A stretch of 64,000 nucleotides of DNA from Oidiodendron maius Zn (lineage: Eukaryota; Ascomycota; Leotiomycetes; Myxotrichaceae), in the NCBI GenBank assembly GCA_000827325.1, contig KN832871.1, positions 1,612,001 to 1,676,000 of the forward strand. The letters run 5' to 3'. Positions within the stretch are counted from its first letter, which is position 1; each line of letters begins with the position of its first letter. This document shows positions 53,450 through 64,000 of this stretch, piece by piece. A program made the position numbers and the translations under genes. The notes under the pieces are model-generated. The model had not been told where the DNA came from. It did not search any database and saw only the letters and a list, made by a program, of their open reading frames with translations.

Positions 53450-54169
53450 ACTGGCAATCTGCTTTGACCTCCACTTAAGTATTGGCAGCAACTAACGTTG
53501 CCACCACCGAATAGCCGCCGACATCTTATATATGCTCCATTTCAAATATATCTATAAGGGACGTGCCACTGTTGAACGGATCTGTATTAGGTGAATGGCG
53601 AATACAATGGCTGTTGAGAAATCGACGTCACGTTACCTCAGCCTCGTGTAAAGGCAACGCTCTCTTTTTTTTTAGCGACGTAAAATGCCATTCAACATTG
53701 CGCTGCTTTTATCGAGGTACAGTAGACTCTATATATACGCGATTGTAAATACTGTACGTCCCCGAGCCAATTTTTGGCGGTCCTGGCTTAATTGAAACGG
53801 TCCTAGCCGACGTTTTACAGTCCAGTGCACGGCGTGCATCACTATCCGCACTGCCGAGCTTGTGAAATTTGGAATATGTTTGCGTGACTTGCCTTACACA
53901 GTGGCACTGGTAGCATCTCTCTTGGGAATAATCAGAAGAAAGTGGCGATAGGTTCACACGACAAGGCTTTGCCTGGAGTCGCTATGGAGGATGGTTTAGG
54001 GCGGCGCTGCTTATGACGCTCACCGATTGGGTGACCTAGTGTCGCGCCAGCACGTTTCTGTCATTTTAGCGGCAGAAAAAAAACGGTGGATAGCGATAAA
54101 GCATAGAAATTCGATGAGCATCACTATTCGCATGAAGAACTTCTTTTCCAAGTTCCAGCAACGCCCAGC
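53450..54169. promoter_or_regulatory. Divergent promoter NRDE-2 / utp10
   Basis: 720 bp between outward starts. It includes the inverted pair GTACAGTA (53717-53724) / TACTGTAC (53750-53757) and a PAC-like element. ATGs at 54027 and 54115 open a frame that overlaps the utp10 start, a possible uORF. Confidence 0.5.
54111..54120 (+). promoter_or_regulatory. PAC-like element (TCGATGAGCA)
   Basis: The core GATGAG matches the ribosome-biogenesis PAC motif (GCGATGAG) with one mismatch, about 50 bp before the utp10 ATG. Fits the role of the gene. Confidence 0.3.
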
Positions 54170-57100
54170 ATGGCGACTAACTTGGCCAGCCAATTGTCCC
54201 AGATTGCGGCCCATTCCACAGACTCTTTGAATCTTAAGGCACAAAAAGCGGCCCATTCAAAATCTCTAATATTCGAACCGAGAATCGCCGCGTCGCAAAG
54301 TTTTGATACCATATATACAATATGCTACGAAGGCTTTCAAGAGCTGTGCCTGCTAGACGATAGATTTATTGAATTTCAGAGAAATCTTTTCAGCGAACGG
54401 AGCCAAGAGGAAGAACGTACGCAGATGACTGCGGAAGAGAATGCGAATTTAGACAGCAGCTTGGAGTCGTTTTTGGGCTTAGTTGGAGGGCGATTGAGAT
54501 TGAATCCAGCAATTAAAGCCGTTGAATGGCTGGTCAGAAGGTTCAGGTACACATAAAAGCTCCTTCAGATACTATGAAAGAGCATATCTAACAAGAATCT
54601 ATAGGATCCACGAGTATAATACATCTTTTGTTTTGACGACTTTCCTTCCCTACCATACCCTCCCGATATTTCCGACCCTTCTGTCCATCCTGCCCACAAA
54701 TATCCCTGCCCAATACCGATTCCTGCACCCATATATACGATCTTTGGCACCGCCCCAGAGACGCACCATTGTGCAAGCAGCATCGAGCAATACTTTGTTT
54801 GCTTCGACTTTAAATACATATGTACTTCATGTATGCAGAGCTCACCAGCACTACCCTGCACTCCTCGCATTCTGGGCAGGTGTTATGACCGAAGCCACAA
54901 GTTCCATGCTGGATAAATCTCGATCCGGAAGAAGAGGTGTACAACAACAGAACGAGCAAGACGTCATACTAAGACTGTTGCCGACACTTAATGAAGGCTT
55001 GGCCATGAAAAATATCCCTGATCTGCGTATTGGGTGCTATATGTTGGTCTCTGTCATGGCCGCAAAAGGCGGGTTAGATGACAAGTTGCTCACAGCAATG
55101 ATGGAAGCTGTGGTGCTTGGTTGGACGGTGGACACCTCTTTTCCTGGCCTTGTATGTCTATCCATTTTAGCACAGCACAGAGGAGCAAAGCAACTTCCAG
55201 GAAGGCTTGCGAAAGTGCTTCTTAAGACTCAGAACTTGGTTTCTCTCTTTGTTCAGCTGTCAGAATCGCGACGGGTTGATAAATTGGCAAATGGGCTTTG
55301 TCTCGCCCTTGTCCATCGCCTGGGCAAGAAGGGTGACACTGCAGGTCTCCCAATAATCACACAAATTGTTGAAAAGGATTTATTGAGCGACGCCCAGGCT
55401 GCAGTGATAATCAAAGCTTTGCTACTTGTTGCTCATCAAGTGGACAGCAGCGACAGTTCACAAGGAGACGTGAGGTCACAACTTGCTTCTAGTTTAGTGG
55501 CCCTCACACAGCTGCAAGGTAGTATGGGATCGGTTGTCCGAGCGACTTTGAAGGATACTGACATTGATATTGATGAGCTAGAGATGAAGCTACATACGAC
55601 CTTGGGACAGGACTCCCTTCCTGGGCCGTCTCAGGCCGATGTGGCCGGTGTGACTGATGTGGCAATGGTACAAGAAGAGTCCGAAGCTAGTCAACCGACA
55701 TTGTCTGCCCTTCTCGATCCTCTTCTGAAAAGCTTGGCAGGCGCCTCGTCGTTTCTTTCCCATACCACTTCTCACATCTATGTAGATCTGTGCCGAGCAT
55801 TCCTTGTTGCCACAGCTACTGCTGAAGACTTGGATATGTTTGACGAGTCTCCGCTCCTTCGGCGAAGCTCCGCCCTGGAAGACTCCTTGTACCTCAGCTT
55901 CTACATAAGGATTTGGTGCGGTGCTTCTCCTGTTATGGCTCGAATGTCCGCTATTCAGATGGCAAGTCGGTGCTTAACTAAAGGGAAAGAGACCAAGGTT
56001 GATATGCAGGCTTTAATCCCTTATGCAATTGTAGCACTCTGTGACCCTGCCATGAGGGTGCGTCGAGCCGCTGCAGAATTGATCATTGCGATAGATCAAT
56101 TTTACCCGTCTAATCATGATGCTAAGAGAGGGTTGAGCAAGCTCCGAGTTTGGGCATTTGATGACATATATGGCCCAGGGGATGAGACGCAGAAGACCCA
56201 GTGGCTTTCAACTGAAGTAGCTGTGCGATTCCTTCGAGATTTAATCATTCCAGCTTTGGAGGAATGTGTATTGGATGGACGCCATATGGAGACTGTCTTT
56301 CGAGACTCCATGAGCAGTACACGAGGCTTAGAGAGTCCGAAGGCATCCGACAAGGGACGTGTTTCCCAAGCTACTCGATTATCGATCATGTCATTTTTGA
56401 CCAGCCATGTCATAAATACACCTCTCTACCTGGTCAAGTTGAGGCTCCTTACCTCTCTGAATCAAATAAGAGGCGTTACCAGCACATCCAGAACAAAATT
56501 GCTCCTTCCGGTTCTGGAACAATGGGTACTATTTGATTTCGCTGAAGCTCAGAAGCGCTGTGGAAATGAGAATATCGAACTTCAGGTGTTTAATGACCAA
56601 GTGTTGCTGACCGTTTCGGCCAATGATAGAGATGGTCTTCAAATTCTGACCCAAATTATCACTGGAGATATTGCCGCCAACCGAACCGACCTTTTAACTG
56701 CAGTATTCAAGAGGCTGCGTGCTATATGGTCTTCTTTGAGAGGTGAAGTCCAGCTTCATACAGCGCAGACACTCCTAGACTCATCGCAAAATGCGCCTGA
56801 CGATGCAAATTATCGTGAACTGGCTTCAGAGGAGTCAAGCGTTCTCTTGAGAACCTCCCCACTCTCCACAGATATCCTGCTTTCCTTCATTACGCAGCTG
56901 CCGACTGCTGCCAAGCTAGCTGATACGCCTCCCGCAACCAAAAGGCGACGAACCAGCCATGGAGAAGTTGCCAGAAAACCAATTCAAGACTCCAAGCAGC
57001 TCTCAGCAGCTATTAGAAAAGTTACATTTGTCTTACAACTCATTGATAACTCTGATCCTGGCACACATCCAGACCTTTTAAAGGGTCTTTTTAATGTGTT

Positions 57101-59690
57101 GGCTGAGTTACAGCATTTTAAGGCTCAAGTTGGTTCAGAACTAGCATACCTCCAAGGCTTGGTTTTGGGTAGCCTTTTAGCCATTCTACAGTCCTGCAAG
57201 TTAAATCCCAGCCAAAAATTCGACCGGTCTTCAGTTCGTGCAGACTTGCTTGTGGATTGTGTCCAGAAGACTGCAAGTCCCCAGGTACAAAACGCTGCTC
57301 TTCTTCTTATCGCGAGTCTAGCTGCTGCTGCGCCAGAGCTTGTTCTTCATAGCGTCATGCCAATCTTCACATTTATGGGCAGCTCGGTCCTCAGGCAGAG
57401 TGATGAATATTCTGCACACGTCATAAATCAGACCATCCGAGAAGTTATTCCTCCATTGATCTTGTCTCTTCGAAAACAGAAGGGCGACCCAGTGACCGGA
57501 GCAGCTGAGCTTCTATTGAGTTTTGTTGCCGCCTATGAACATGTTCCTACTCACCGTCGGATTGGCTTGTTTGTTTCTCTGGTTCAAACTCTAGGTGCAG
57601 ACGACTTTTTATTTGCGCTGATGGCTATGTTGGTTGACAAATATGGTCCTACTGGCAGTATCATGACCTTCACAAGCGAATTATCGAGTTCATTCAGCGT
57701 TGAGACACAGTTACAATCTGCACTCAAATATCTTGGCCTAGTTAGGGATATTCTGAAGCCGAAGCCAACACTCTCAATGGTCTTATTGAGCACTAATAAT
57801 GAAGGTGTTCAAGATCCTCATAAGTCAGCTCTTAACCAGTTGTTGCTCTTGCCTCACCTCCTGTCTCAGAAAAGTCTAGTCAGCCGGACAGGAAAGGTCC
57901 TCTCTCGCGACGACATGGAGGCGGCGAGATTACGGGATCTCTACTCCGCATTACTGGAGAGTCTGTTGGCTCTTGCGGATACAGTTAAACAAAATAAGCG
58001 CTTGCCTAGTGCCTGTGGAGATGTATTGGAGAGCCTATTAAGCCTACTCTCCACTAGCGAGTTTGTCAAATCCGTAGAAGGGCTACTAGACCGACCAAAT
58101 GAGTCTCTACGTCGCAAAACCTTACGATCTCTAGAAGTACGAATCGACCAAGAAAGTCCATCAGATTCCATTTCAAGGGTGGCAATGCTAGGATTCCTGC
58201 CGCAACTCACGGCAATAATTCGGGAGTCCCAGGATGTCATGTACAAGCACATAGCCGTCTCATGTGTGGATAAAATATCAGAGAAGTATGGCAAGAAAGA
58301 TCTCGAAGCTGTGGCAGCAGCAGCCGAAACCATTGCAAGCAAGCATTGTCTCGGCCAGTCTGATGATCGTCTTCGAGTTATAGCTCTATTATGCTTGGCA
58401 TCGTTAGTAGAGATACTTCGAGAGGGAGTTGTCTCAATATTGCCGGCAGCAATACCCAAAGCCCTGGATTATATTGAAGCTAGTCTCGGAGGCGATAACG
58501 AGGCATACAGGCTACACAATGCGGCATATACATTCATCAGCTCACTCATACATCATCTACCATATATGATGTCTCTTAGTCATTTGGAGAAGCTATTTTC
58601 GATATCTAATGTGTCAGCGGAAGCAGACCTTGATGACGACGCGGATGAAACTAGGGTCCACTGTCTTCAGGTTGCTGCAAGACAAATTGACGCCAAAACT
58701 CTTTTAACGGCGTTGGAGAATAACTGGGATGGAGCGGCTGCAGCAGGGACCTTGGTAAGAAACCTTAAACCCCTGATACCAATCCGCTAACATGCTTAGG
58801 CAATTCGGGAGTATCTGGAAATCCTCAGCCTGGCTCTGGATAAACACCCCAGGAGTGTTGTTACGAAGTACTCCTCGGTCCTTTCGAAGATCTTCCAGAA
58901 TGCATTCGACCTTCGAAGAAAGTGGGATGCCTTAGCTGACATGGATTCCATGCTAGAAGTTGAAACTGAAGTGAACGAAGTCGCCATCAAAATGATTTAT
59001 AAATTTAATGATACGACATTTCGACCAATGTTCGCAAGTATTGTTGAATGGGCGTCCAATGCGCTGCCTATCAAAGATACATCTGGCAGATTATTACGTC
59101 TCCAAAGTTTGTATGGCTTCATGGCTATGTTCTTCGACAACTTGAAATCCATTGTCACTAGTTACGCGACGTATTTGTTGGAGAATGCTGTGAACACACT
59201 CAAAACTGTGGATTTGAAGGATGAGAAATCAAAAGAGTTGTGGTCTAGAGTACTTCGAACTTTGGTCAAATGCTTTGAACACGACCAGGACGACTTCTGG
59301 CAGTCGCCGTCCCACTTCAGCGTAATTGCGCCTGCTTTGAGCGAGCAATTTGCTCATGGTTCAGGATTGCCACTGATACAGGAACTCGTCCCTGCTGTGG
59401 TTGAACTCGCTGCTGCTGCCGACTCGACAGACCACCACAAGGAACTCAACGGGGCAATTCTCAGGCATTTGAGATCCGAGAATGCGGGTATCAGATTGGC
59501 CGCAGTGAAATGCGAACAAGCATTGACCGATCGATTAGGCGAGGAGTGGTTATCCATGTTACCGGAGATGCTACCATTTATCAGCGAACTACAAGAAGAC
59601 GACGACGAAGTGGTTGAGAGGGAGACTCATCGATGGATTGTGAAAATAGAAGGAGTTCTTGGAGAGAGTCTAGATGCTATGCTCCAATAG
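54170..59690 (+). CDS. utp10: U3 snoRNP-associated protein UTP10 (HEATR1)
   Basis: Large HEAT-repeat component of the t-UTP/UtpA subcomplex, needed for early 35S pre-rRNA transcription and 18S processing in the nucleolus. Exons 54170-54546, 54605-58754 and 58800-59690 join in phase (introns 58 and 45 nt), giving 1805 residues, the usual size. The N-terminus matches the family (SLASQLSQIAAHSTDSLNLK-like, KAVEWLVRRFRIHEYN across intron 1, LPYHTLPIFPTLLSIL). HEAT repeats fill the middle. The C-terminal BP28CT-type domain follows intron 2 (ALAIREYLEIL-like, NEVAIKMIYKFNDTTFRP), ending KIEGVLGESLDAMLQ. Tandem with rdh54, whose ATG lies 195 bp after the stop. Confidence 0.93.
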
Positions 59691-59885
59691 AACAAAAAGT
59701 TACACGTAGATAGGATGATTCATTTACGGCATGGTGGCATCAATACTCAGCATCTTTGGTGCCAATATCAAAATGGGTTAGCTCAGAAATTCTTAAGTCA
59801 CGTGCATCGTGTTAACCACGCGACACGCTTTCGTCGCGTCTCCACTTCTAAGTTCAACGAACGCGTTTGCTTTACAAAGAGGTCA

Positions 59886-62815
59886 ATGTCGACAAAGATG
59901 TTCAAGCCCTTTAAGCCACCACTCCTTAAAAAGGTCGATAAACCCACTCATATTAATTTGAATGCGTCGGACTTGGAATTTGAGAGCCAATCTCCACCAA
60001 CAAAGAGACGCCGCTTGCTAGTCCACCATGTCCCAGACAGCCCTCCTAAACAAATTCCTACCTCGACTACGTCCGTGAACGCACAAAGAAAGCCATTATT
60101 AGTAGTAAATAAGTCGCTGAAATCGCATAGCCCTCCACCTATTGTTTCGGGCGACTCTGATGGCTACTATATTGTGTTATGGTATGGATTCTTCTTTGCC
60201 TGTCTCTGCGGCAGCTAACTTTGACATGCAGGCGTAAATTTAGCACTAAGAAACATAAAACGTGGGATGGTGATGGCATTCTTTCCCTTCAAGGTGGATA
60301 TGCGCGTCTGCAAGATATATCAGGTCGAGAAATGGGACGTTGCCTTTTTAAGGACCCCCTGCTACCTGGAAGTATTCTTAGTATTGGAGGCAGAGAAGTC
60401 GAAATTGATTCAGTTATAACGAAAGCTGATTTTCTTGCTGGAAAGCCTTTTCTCATATCTGGAGTAAAGAGTAACCCACATTCTGAAAACAAAAGTAGCC
60501 AGGCGCCAACGGTCCATCCTATCAAGACTACCTTAAACCCATTCAAGAGCAAGGGATTGGCGTATGACAAGAACAAGGAGAAAGATAGCAGCGCTTCGGA
60601 GGCAGAGATTCCGGCAAGACACTTTTACTCTGGAACTCATAAGAGCGCTGCCATGAAGGCTCAATTCAAGAATCCCATTCTGTCGACGACAGTCATGCCA
60701 CAAAATACGGACGGTCTACCAACTCCGCGACATGACCCAAATGCCCCAGGCGCTTTGGTCATGAAGCGGCCGAAGTTTTGCCCAAAAGGGAAACAGATTG
60801 TGGATGTTGTGTTAGACCCCTTCTTGGGAAAGCATTTAATGGAGCATCAACGAGAGGGAGTCGCCTTTCTTTATGAATGTGTAATGGGCTTACGAGATTT
60901 CAATGGGCAAGGAGCTCTTCTGGCCGATGAAATGGGGCTTGGTAAGACACTGCAGACAATTGCCTTACTCTGGACATTGTTAAAGCAGAATCCTATTTAC
61001 GGATCGGATGGGGTGATCAAGAAAGCTTTGATAGTCTGCCCGGTCACCTTGATCGCCAATTGGAAACAGGAATTCAACAAGTGGCTCGGTAACGAAAGAA
61101 TTGGTGTATTTGTCGCAGATGGACAAAAACACGTTAGGCTTACTGATTTCACACATGGCAAGAGTTATAGCGTGATGATCATCGGATATGAGAAACTCAG
61201 ATCGGTCCAAGATGAGCTGAAGAAAGGGAACGGAGTCGATATCGTCATCGCAGACGAAGGTCATCGGCTCAAGACAGCCCAGAACAAATCGGCTCAGGCA
61301 ATTCGGGCACTCAACACTGACAGGAGGGTTATCCTATCGGGAACGCCTTTGCAAAACGATCTTTCCGAATTCTTTGTTATGGTCGACTTTATTAACTCCG
61401 GACTTCTTGGAACATACAATACTTTCAAGAAGGAGTTTGAAGTTCCTATCTTGAAAAGCAGACAACCAGATGCTTCATTTAGGGACACTGAGAAAGGTGC
61501 AGCAAGGGAAGAAGAATTGTCATCATTAACGAAACAGTTTATTCTACGGCGCAAAGCTGAAGTAATGGCCAAATACCTGCCTCCGAAGACTGAATATGTT
61601 CTCTTCTGCAAGCCTACTCAAACACAGATTCAGGTGTATCAGCATGTCCTCGAATCTCCGATGTTTGGTACGGTTTTCGGTAACTCAGATGCCTCTCTAC
61701 AGCTCATTACAATACTCAAGAAGATTTGCAATGCTCCAAGTCTGTTAGCGAAACCTGATCAGGAAGCCTCTGCCAATTCCAACATATCTGAACTTCTCGA
61801 TATTATTCCGAGTGATCTACTTCGCAAAACTCCGCTTATGGCCAGTAGCAAGTTCAGGCTGCTGGATAGAATGCTGAAGCGTCTGTCTACGGAAACTAAG
61901 GAGAAAATTGTTTTGGTCTCCAACTATACATCGACTCTAGATCTTCTCGCTGCTCACCTCTCATCTTTGTCACTTCCATTCCTTCGCCTTGATGGCAGTA
62001 CCCCGGCCTCCAAACGCCAAGAATTCGTCAATACATTCAATCGTTCTCCAGCATCACAGAGCTTTGCCTTTCTTCTATCCGCAAAATCGGGTGGCACAGG
62101 GCTCAATCTAATCGGCGCCTCCAGGCTCGTTCTCTTTGATGTAGACTGGAATCCTGCTACAGATCTGCAGGCCATGGCGCGTATACATCGCCATGGACAG
62201 AAGAGACCCGTTAGGATTTACAGATTTTTAATGGCCGGCGGAATGGATGAGAAGATCTTTCAGCGTCAGGTGACTAAAAGAGGATTGGCAGACAGTGTTG
62301 TCGACGGGCAGAAAAACGAGGCAAGCTTCTCAGCAGAAGAGCTTCGAGATTTATTTCGACTTGATCTGAAGACGGGGTGCCAGACACACGATCTCCTCGG
62401 CTGTGATTGTGGAGGCCTTAGAACCACAATACTTCCTCCGGGCGAAGCAGAACACGACGGTCACGTTGATACAATTCAGCATATCGATAGTGATGATAGT
62501 GATGAGGACTCGGATTTTCCTCTCAACCCGACACTTCCACTTGTGTCCGCAACCAAGGCCAATGTGGAAGCCATAGAAGAGATAATTCACAAACAGCAGA
62601 AGAAAGGATCAACAACTTCGGAGGACAAGATGAAGTCATTAATGCAGTACGCTCATCTTGATACAACAATACTTATGGGGGGTTTAAAAGATGTGTTTGG
62701 TTATGAGATTGAGGAGGTCAAGTGCATGACGGAGAGGCTCGGCGACGAGGTGCTTGTGGAAGCACTGAAAGATGAAAGATGTAAGGTCAGCTTTGTATTC
62801 GCTAAATCTGGCTAG
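59886..62815 (+). CDS. rdh54: SNF2-type recombination translocase RDH54/TID1 (RAD54B)
   Basis: ATP-driven dsDNA translocase that works with Rad51/Dmc1 in homologous recombination, mostly between homologues. Exons 59886-60181 and 60232-62815 join across a 50-nt intron to give 959 residues. N-terminus MFKPFKPPLL is typical (second ATG at 59898 also possible). Motif I is ADEMGLGKT (~res 329), motif Ia LIVCPVTLIANWKQEF, motif II DEGH (~439, as in the Rad54 branch), motif III LSGTPLQND, motif V SAKSGGTGLNLIGA and motif VI ATDLQAMARIHRHGQKR. The C-terminus contains the CGGL-type cysteine cluster (TGCQTHDLLGCDCGGLRT) seen in Rad54B. The N-terminal tail is basic with KRRR at ~38. Confidence 0.92.
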
Positions 62816-63455
62816 AGATGACGAAGTATGCCGGGAGGTGCTCTTACCATTATCTATCCTGACGGCCTGACGATGCAACATATCTTCGCTGGAGAGCTCT
62901 TGAGGAGGGTCTCCTTTGTCTCGTCTGCTTTGCTGGCCCATGCTCAGCCTCGCTCAGCCTCTTCTTGGAGCGATGGATGAGAATCTGCCAATCTGAACAT
63001 CGCACATAATAAGAGCTGACATTGTTATAAACTGATAAAATATATATAGAATCGAAGGAAACAATAAAACAATGAATATTAGCAAGTGAAAGCATGTTTC
63101 TAAACCGAATCTCCAACGCAGCGCGTCCCTATGTAGTCATCCACCCCTACAGCTCAATGCGGTTCACGATTGGCTGAGAGTCAAGGCTATACGCTAGTCC
63201 CAGTATGGTTAGAGACGCCCGAACTTTGGAGAGCCAGATTTCATGTCCTGGGATGGCAATGTTGCCGTGAACATTTAAACTGAACAGCCTCTCCTCTCCT
63301 CTTGCGCAGCTGAATTATAAAAGAAATACATGCTGCCCCACTCCGTACGCCTAAAGCACAACTGTTCACTACTCAATCCTAAGTCGAATATCTCAACCAT
63401 CAATCTGCTTGCAGAAATCTAAACGGCGCTGGTCTTAGAGGCCAGATAAGCCATC
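62816..63455. other. Intergenic, rdh54 3' flank and sec63 promoter
   Basis: 640 bp between tandem plus-strand genes. No gene seen; a weak TATA-like AATTATAAAAG lies near 63312. Confidence 0.45.
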
Positions 63456-64000
63456 ATGAGTGGAACTGACTACTCATACGATGAGCAGGTATGGAATGAA
63501 AGGCTTCATCTAACCTGTGTGCTAACGTTGTGAAGGGACAATTCTTCCCGTTCTTTATTCTCACCGTCGTGGGAATAGTCACTGTCCCACTGACTTACTC
63601 CCTCTTGAAGCCAAGCTCAGACTTCGGCGCCACTGCGCCTCGAATAAAGACAGACTACCGACCAGAACATGCAGATCTGATTGATGGCCAGCGGAAGGCG
63701 CAGAAGCGGAAGGAGCGTAGGCTGAAGCGTGGAATCGCTGTTATTGTTGGTTGGGCTGTCATGGCGCTGATGGTGTATTTGATTATGGTCACAGCTCGAA
63801 CAGTACCCAAGATTTGGAATCCCTACGATATCTTGGGAATATCTGATGTATATCCTACTTGTGTCTCATCTGTGAGCCCTTGCTAATCCCACCACAGTCT
63901 GCTACAGAGAAACAGATCAAGTCGCACTACAGACGGATGTCCCTCAAATTCCACCCTGATAAAATCCGGCCTGACCCAGCGAAGAACGAGACAGCTGAGA
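63456..64000 (+). CDS. sec63: SEC63, ER translocon J-domain protein (3' end outside window)
   Basis: ER membrane protein that recruits Kar2/BiP to the Sec61 channel through a luminal J domain. Exons 63456-63488, 63536-63847 and 63898-beyond 64000 are in phase; the gene runs off the window. Two hydrophobic helices are visible: residues ~14-36 (FFPFFILTVVGIVTVPLTY) and ~81-103 (GIAVIVGWAVMALMVYLIM), followed by the J domain from ~113 (NPYDILGISD, then KSHYRRMSLKF and the catalytic HPD in FHPDK). The first exon encodes only MSGTDYSYDEQ, as in yeast and other fungi (MxxxYxYDE). Third membrane span, Brl domain and acidic tail are not in the window. Confidence 0.93.

Noticed and set aside
1-64000. 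tRNA genes, 5S rRNA, CRISPR arrays, LTR or virus-derived elements
   Set aside because: No B-box tRNA arms outside coding sequence, no 5S-like segment, no spaced repeats, and no reverse transcriptase, integrase or capsid-like frames were seen.

Overview
This 64 kb window comes from the nuclear genome of a filamentous ascomycete (Pezizomycotina). The evidence is short introns of about 43-60 nt with GTAAGT-like donors, CTAAC-like branch points and YAG acceptors, a Zn2Cys6 transcription factor, a COP9 signalosome subunit, the fungal-specific mitoribosomal protein mL67/MHR1, pyrimidine-rich 5' leaders, and a DNA-transposon relic with the AT-rich decay expected of RIP. Leotiomycetes is my best guess at class, but the window does not prove it. 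No rRNA, tRNA, CRISPR array, secondary-metabolite cluster, LTR element or viral element was seen.

Layout, left to right. 1-11 kb is rich in RNA-metabolism genes: the 3' end of the tRNA exportin los1, a decayed Tc1/mariner relic, the SEACAT/GATOR2 subunit sea4 (MIOS), the rRNA-processing factor efg1, a protein with two dsRBD-like domains, and the tRNA 2'-phosphotransferase tpt1. 11.8-19.7 kb holds an unrecognised 837-residue low-complexity protein and, across a 2.8 kb intergenic region, a MAPK-phosphatase-like dual-specificity phosphatase. 20.5-25 kb holds the ER nucleotide-sugar transporter hut1, coactosin and a three-KH-domain RNA-binding protein with a long polypyrimidine leader. 26.6-31.5 kb holds a TBC1D5-like RabGAP divergent from a protein with AP-1-ear-type FGEF/WGDF motifs. 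32.5-36.3 kb holds a prolidase-type M24B peptidase and a small hypothetical protein. 37-42.4 kb holds COP9 subunit 1 and a Zn2Cys6 regulator. 43.6-46.6 kb holds a sulfotransferase-like P-loop protein and mhr1 (mL67). 47-64 kb holds hsp104, an NRDE-2 family protein, utp10, rdh54 and the start of sec63.

Most genes are conserved housekeeping genes, so this is a core chromosomal segment rather than an accessory island. Several pairs are divergent and share short promoters (sea4/efg1, hut1/coactosin, RabGAP/FGEF protein, mhr1/hsp104, NRDE-2/utp10). Functional links include tRNA splicing and export (los1, tpt1), ribosome biogenesis (efg1, utp10), membrane traffic (RabGAP, AP-1-motif protein, hut1, sec63) and stress or signalling (hsp104, phosphatase, sea4).

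No clear new system was found. The most interesting signals are a near-palindromic octamer (TACTGTAC/GTACAGTA) that recurs in intergenic DNA, a perfect 13-bp hairpin just upstream of one start codon, a histone-H3-like N-terminus on HUT1, a GC-AG intron in csn1, and a good heat-shock element plus STRE in the hsp104/mhr1 promoter. All coding sequences below were spliced by eye and checked for reading-frame phase; homology calls are from memory of the families, not from searches.
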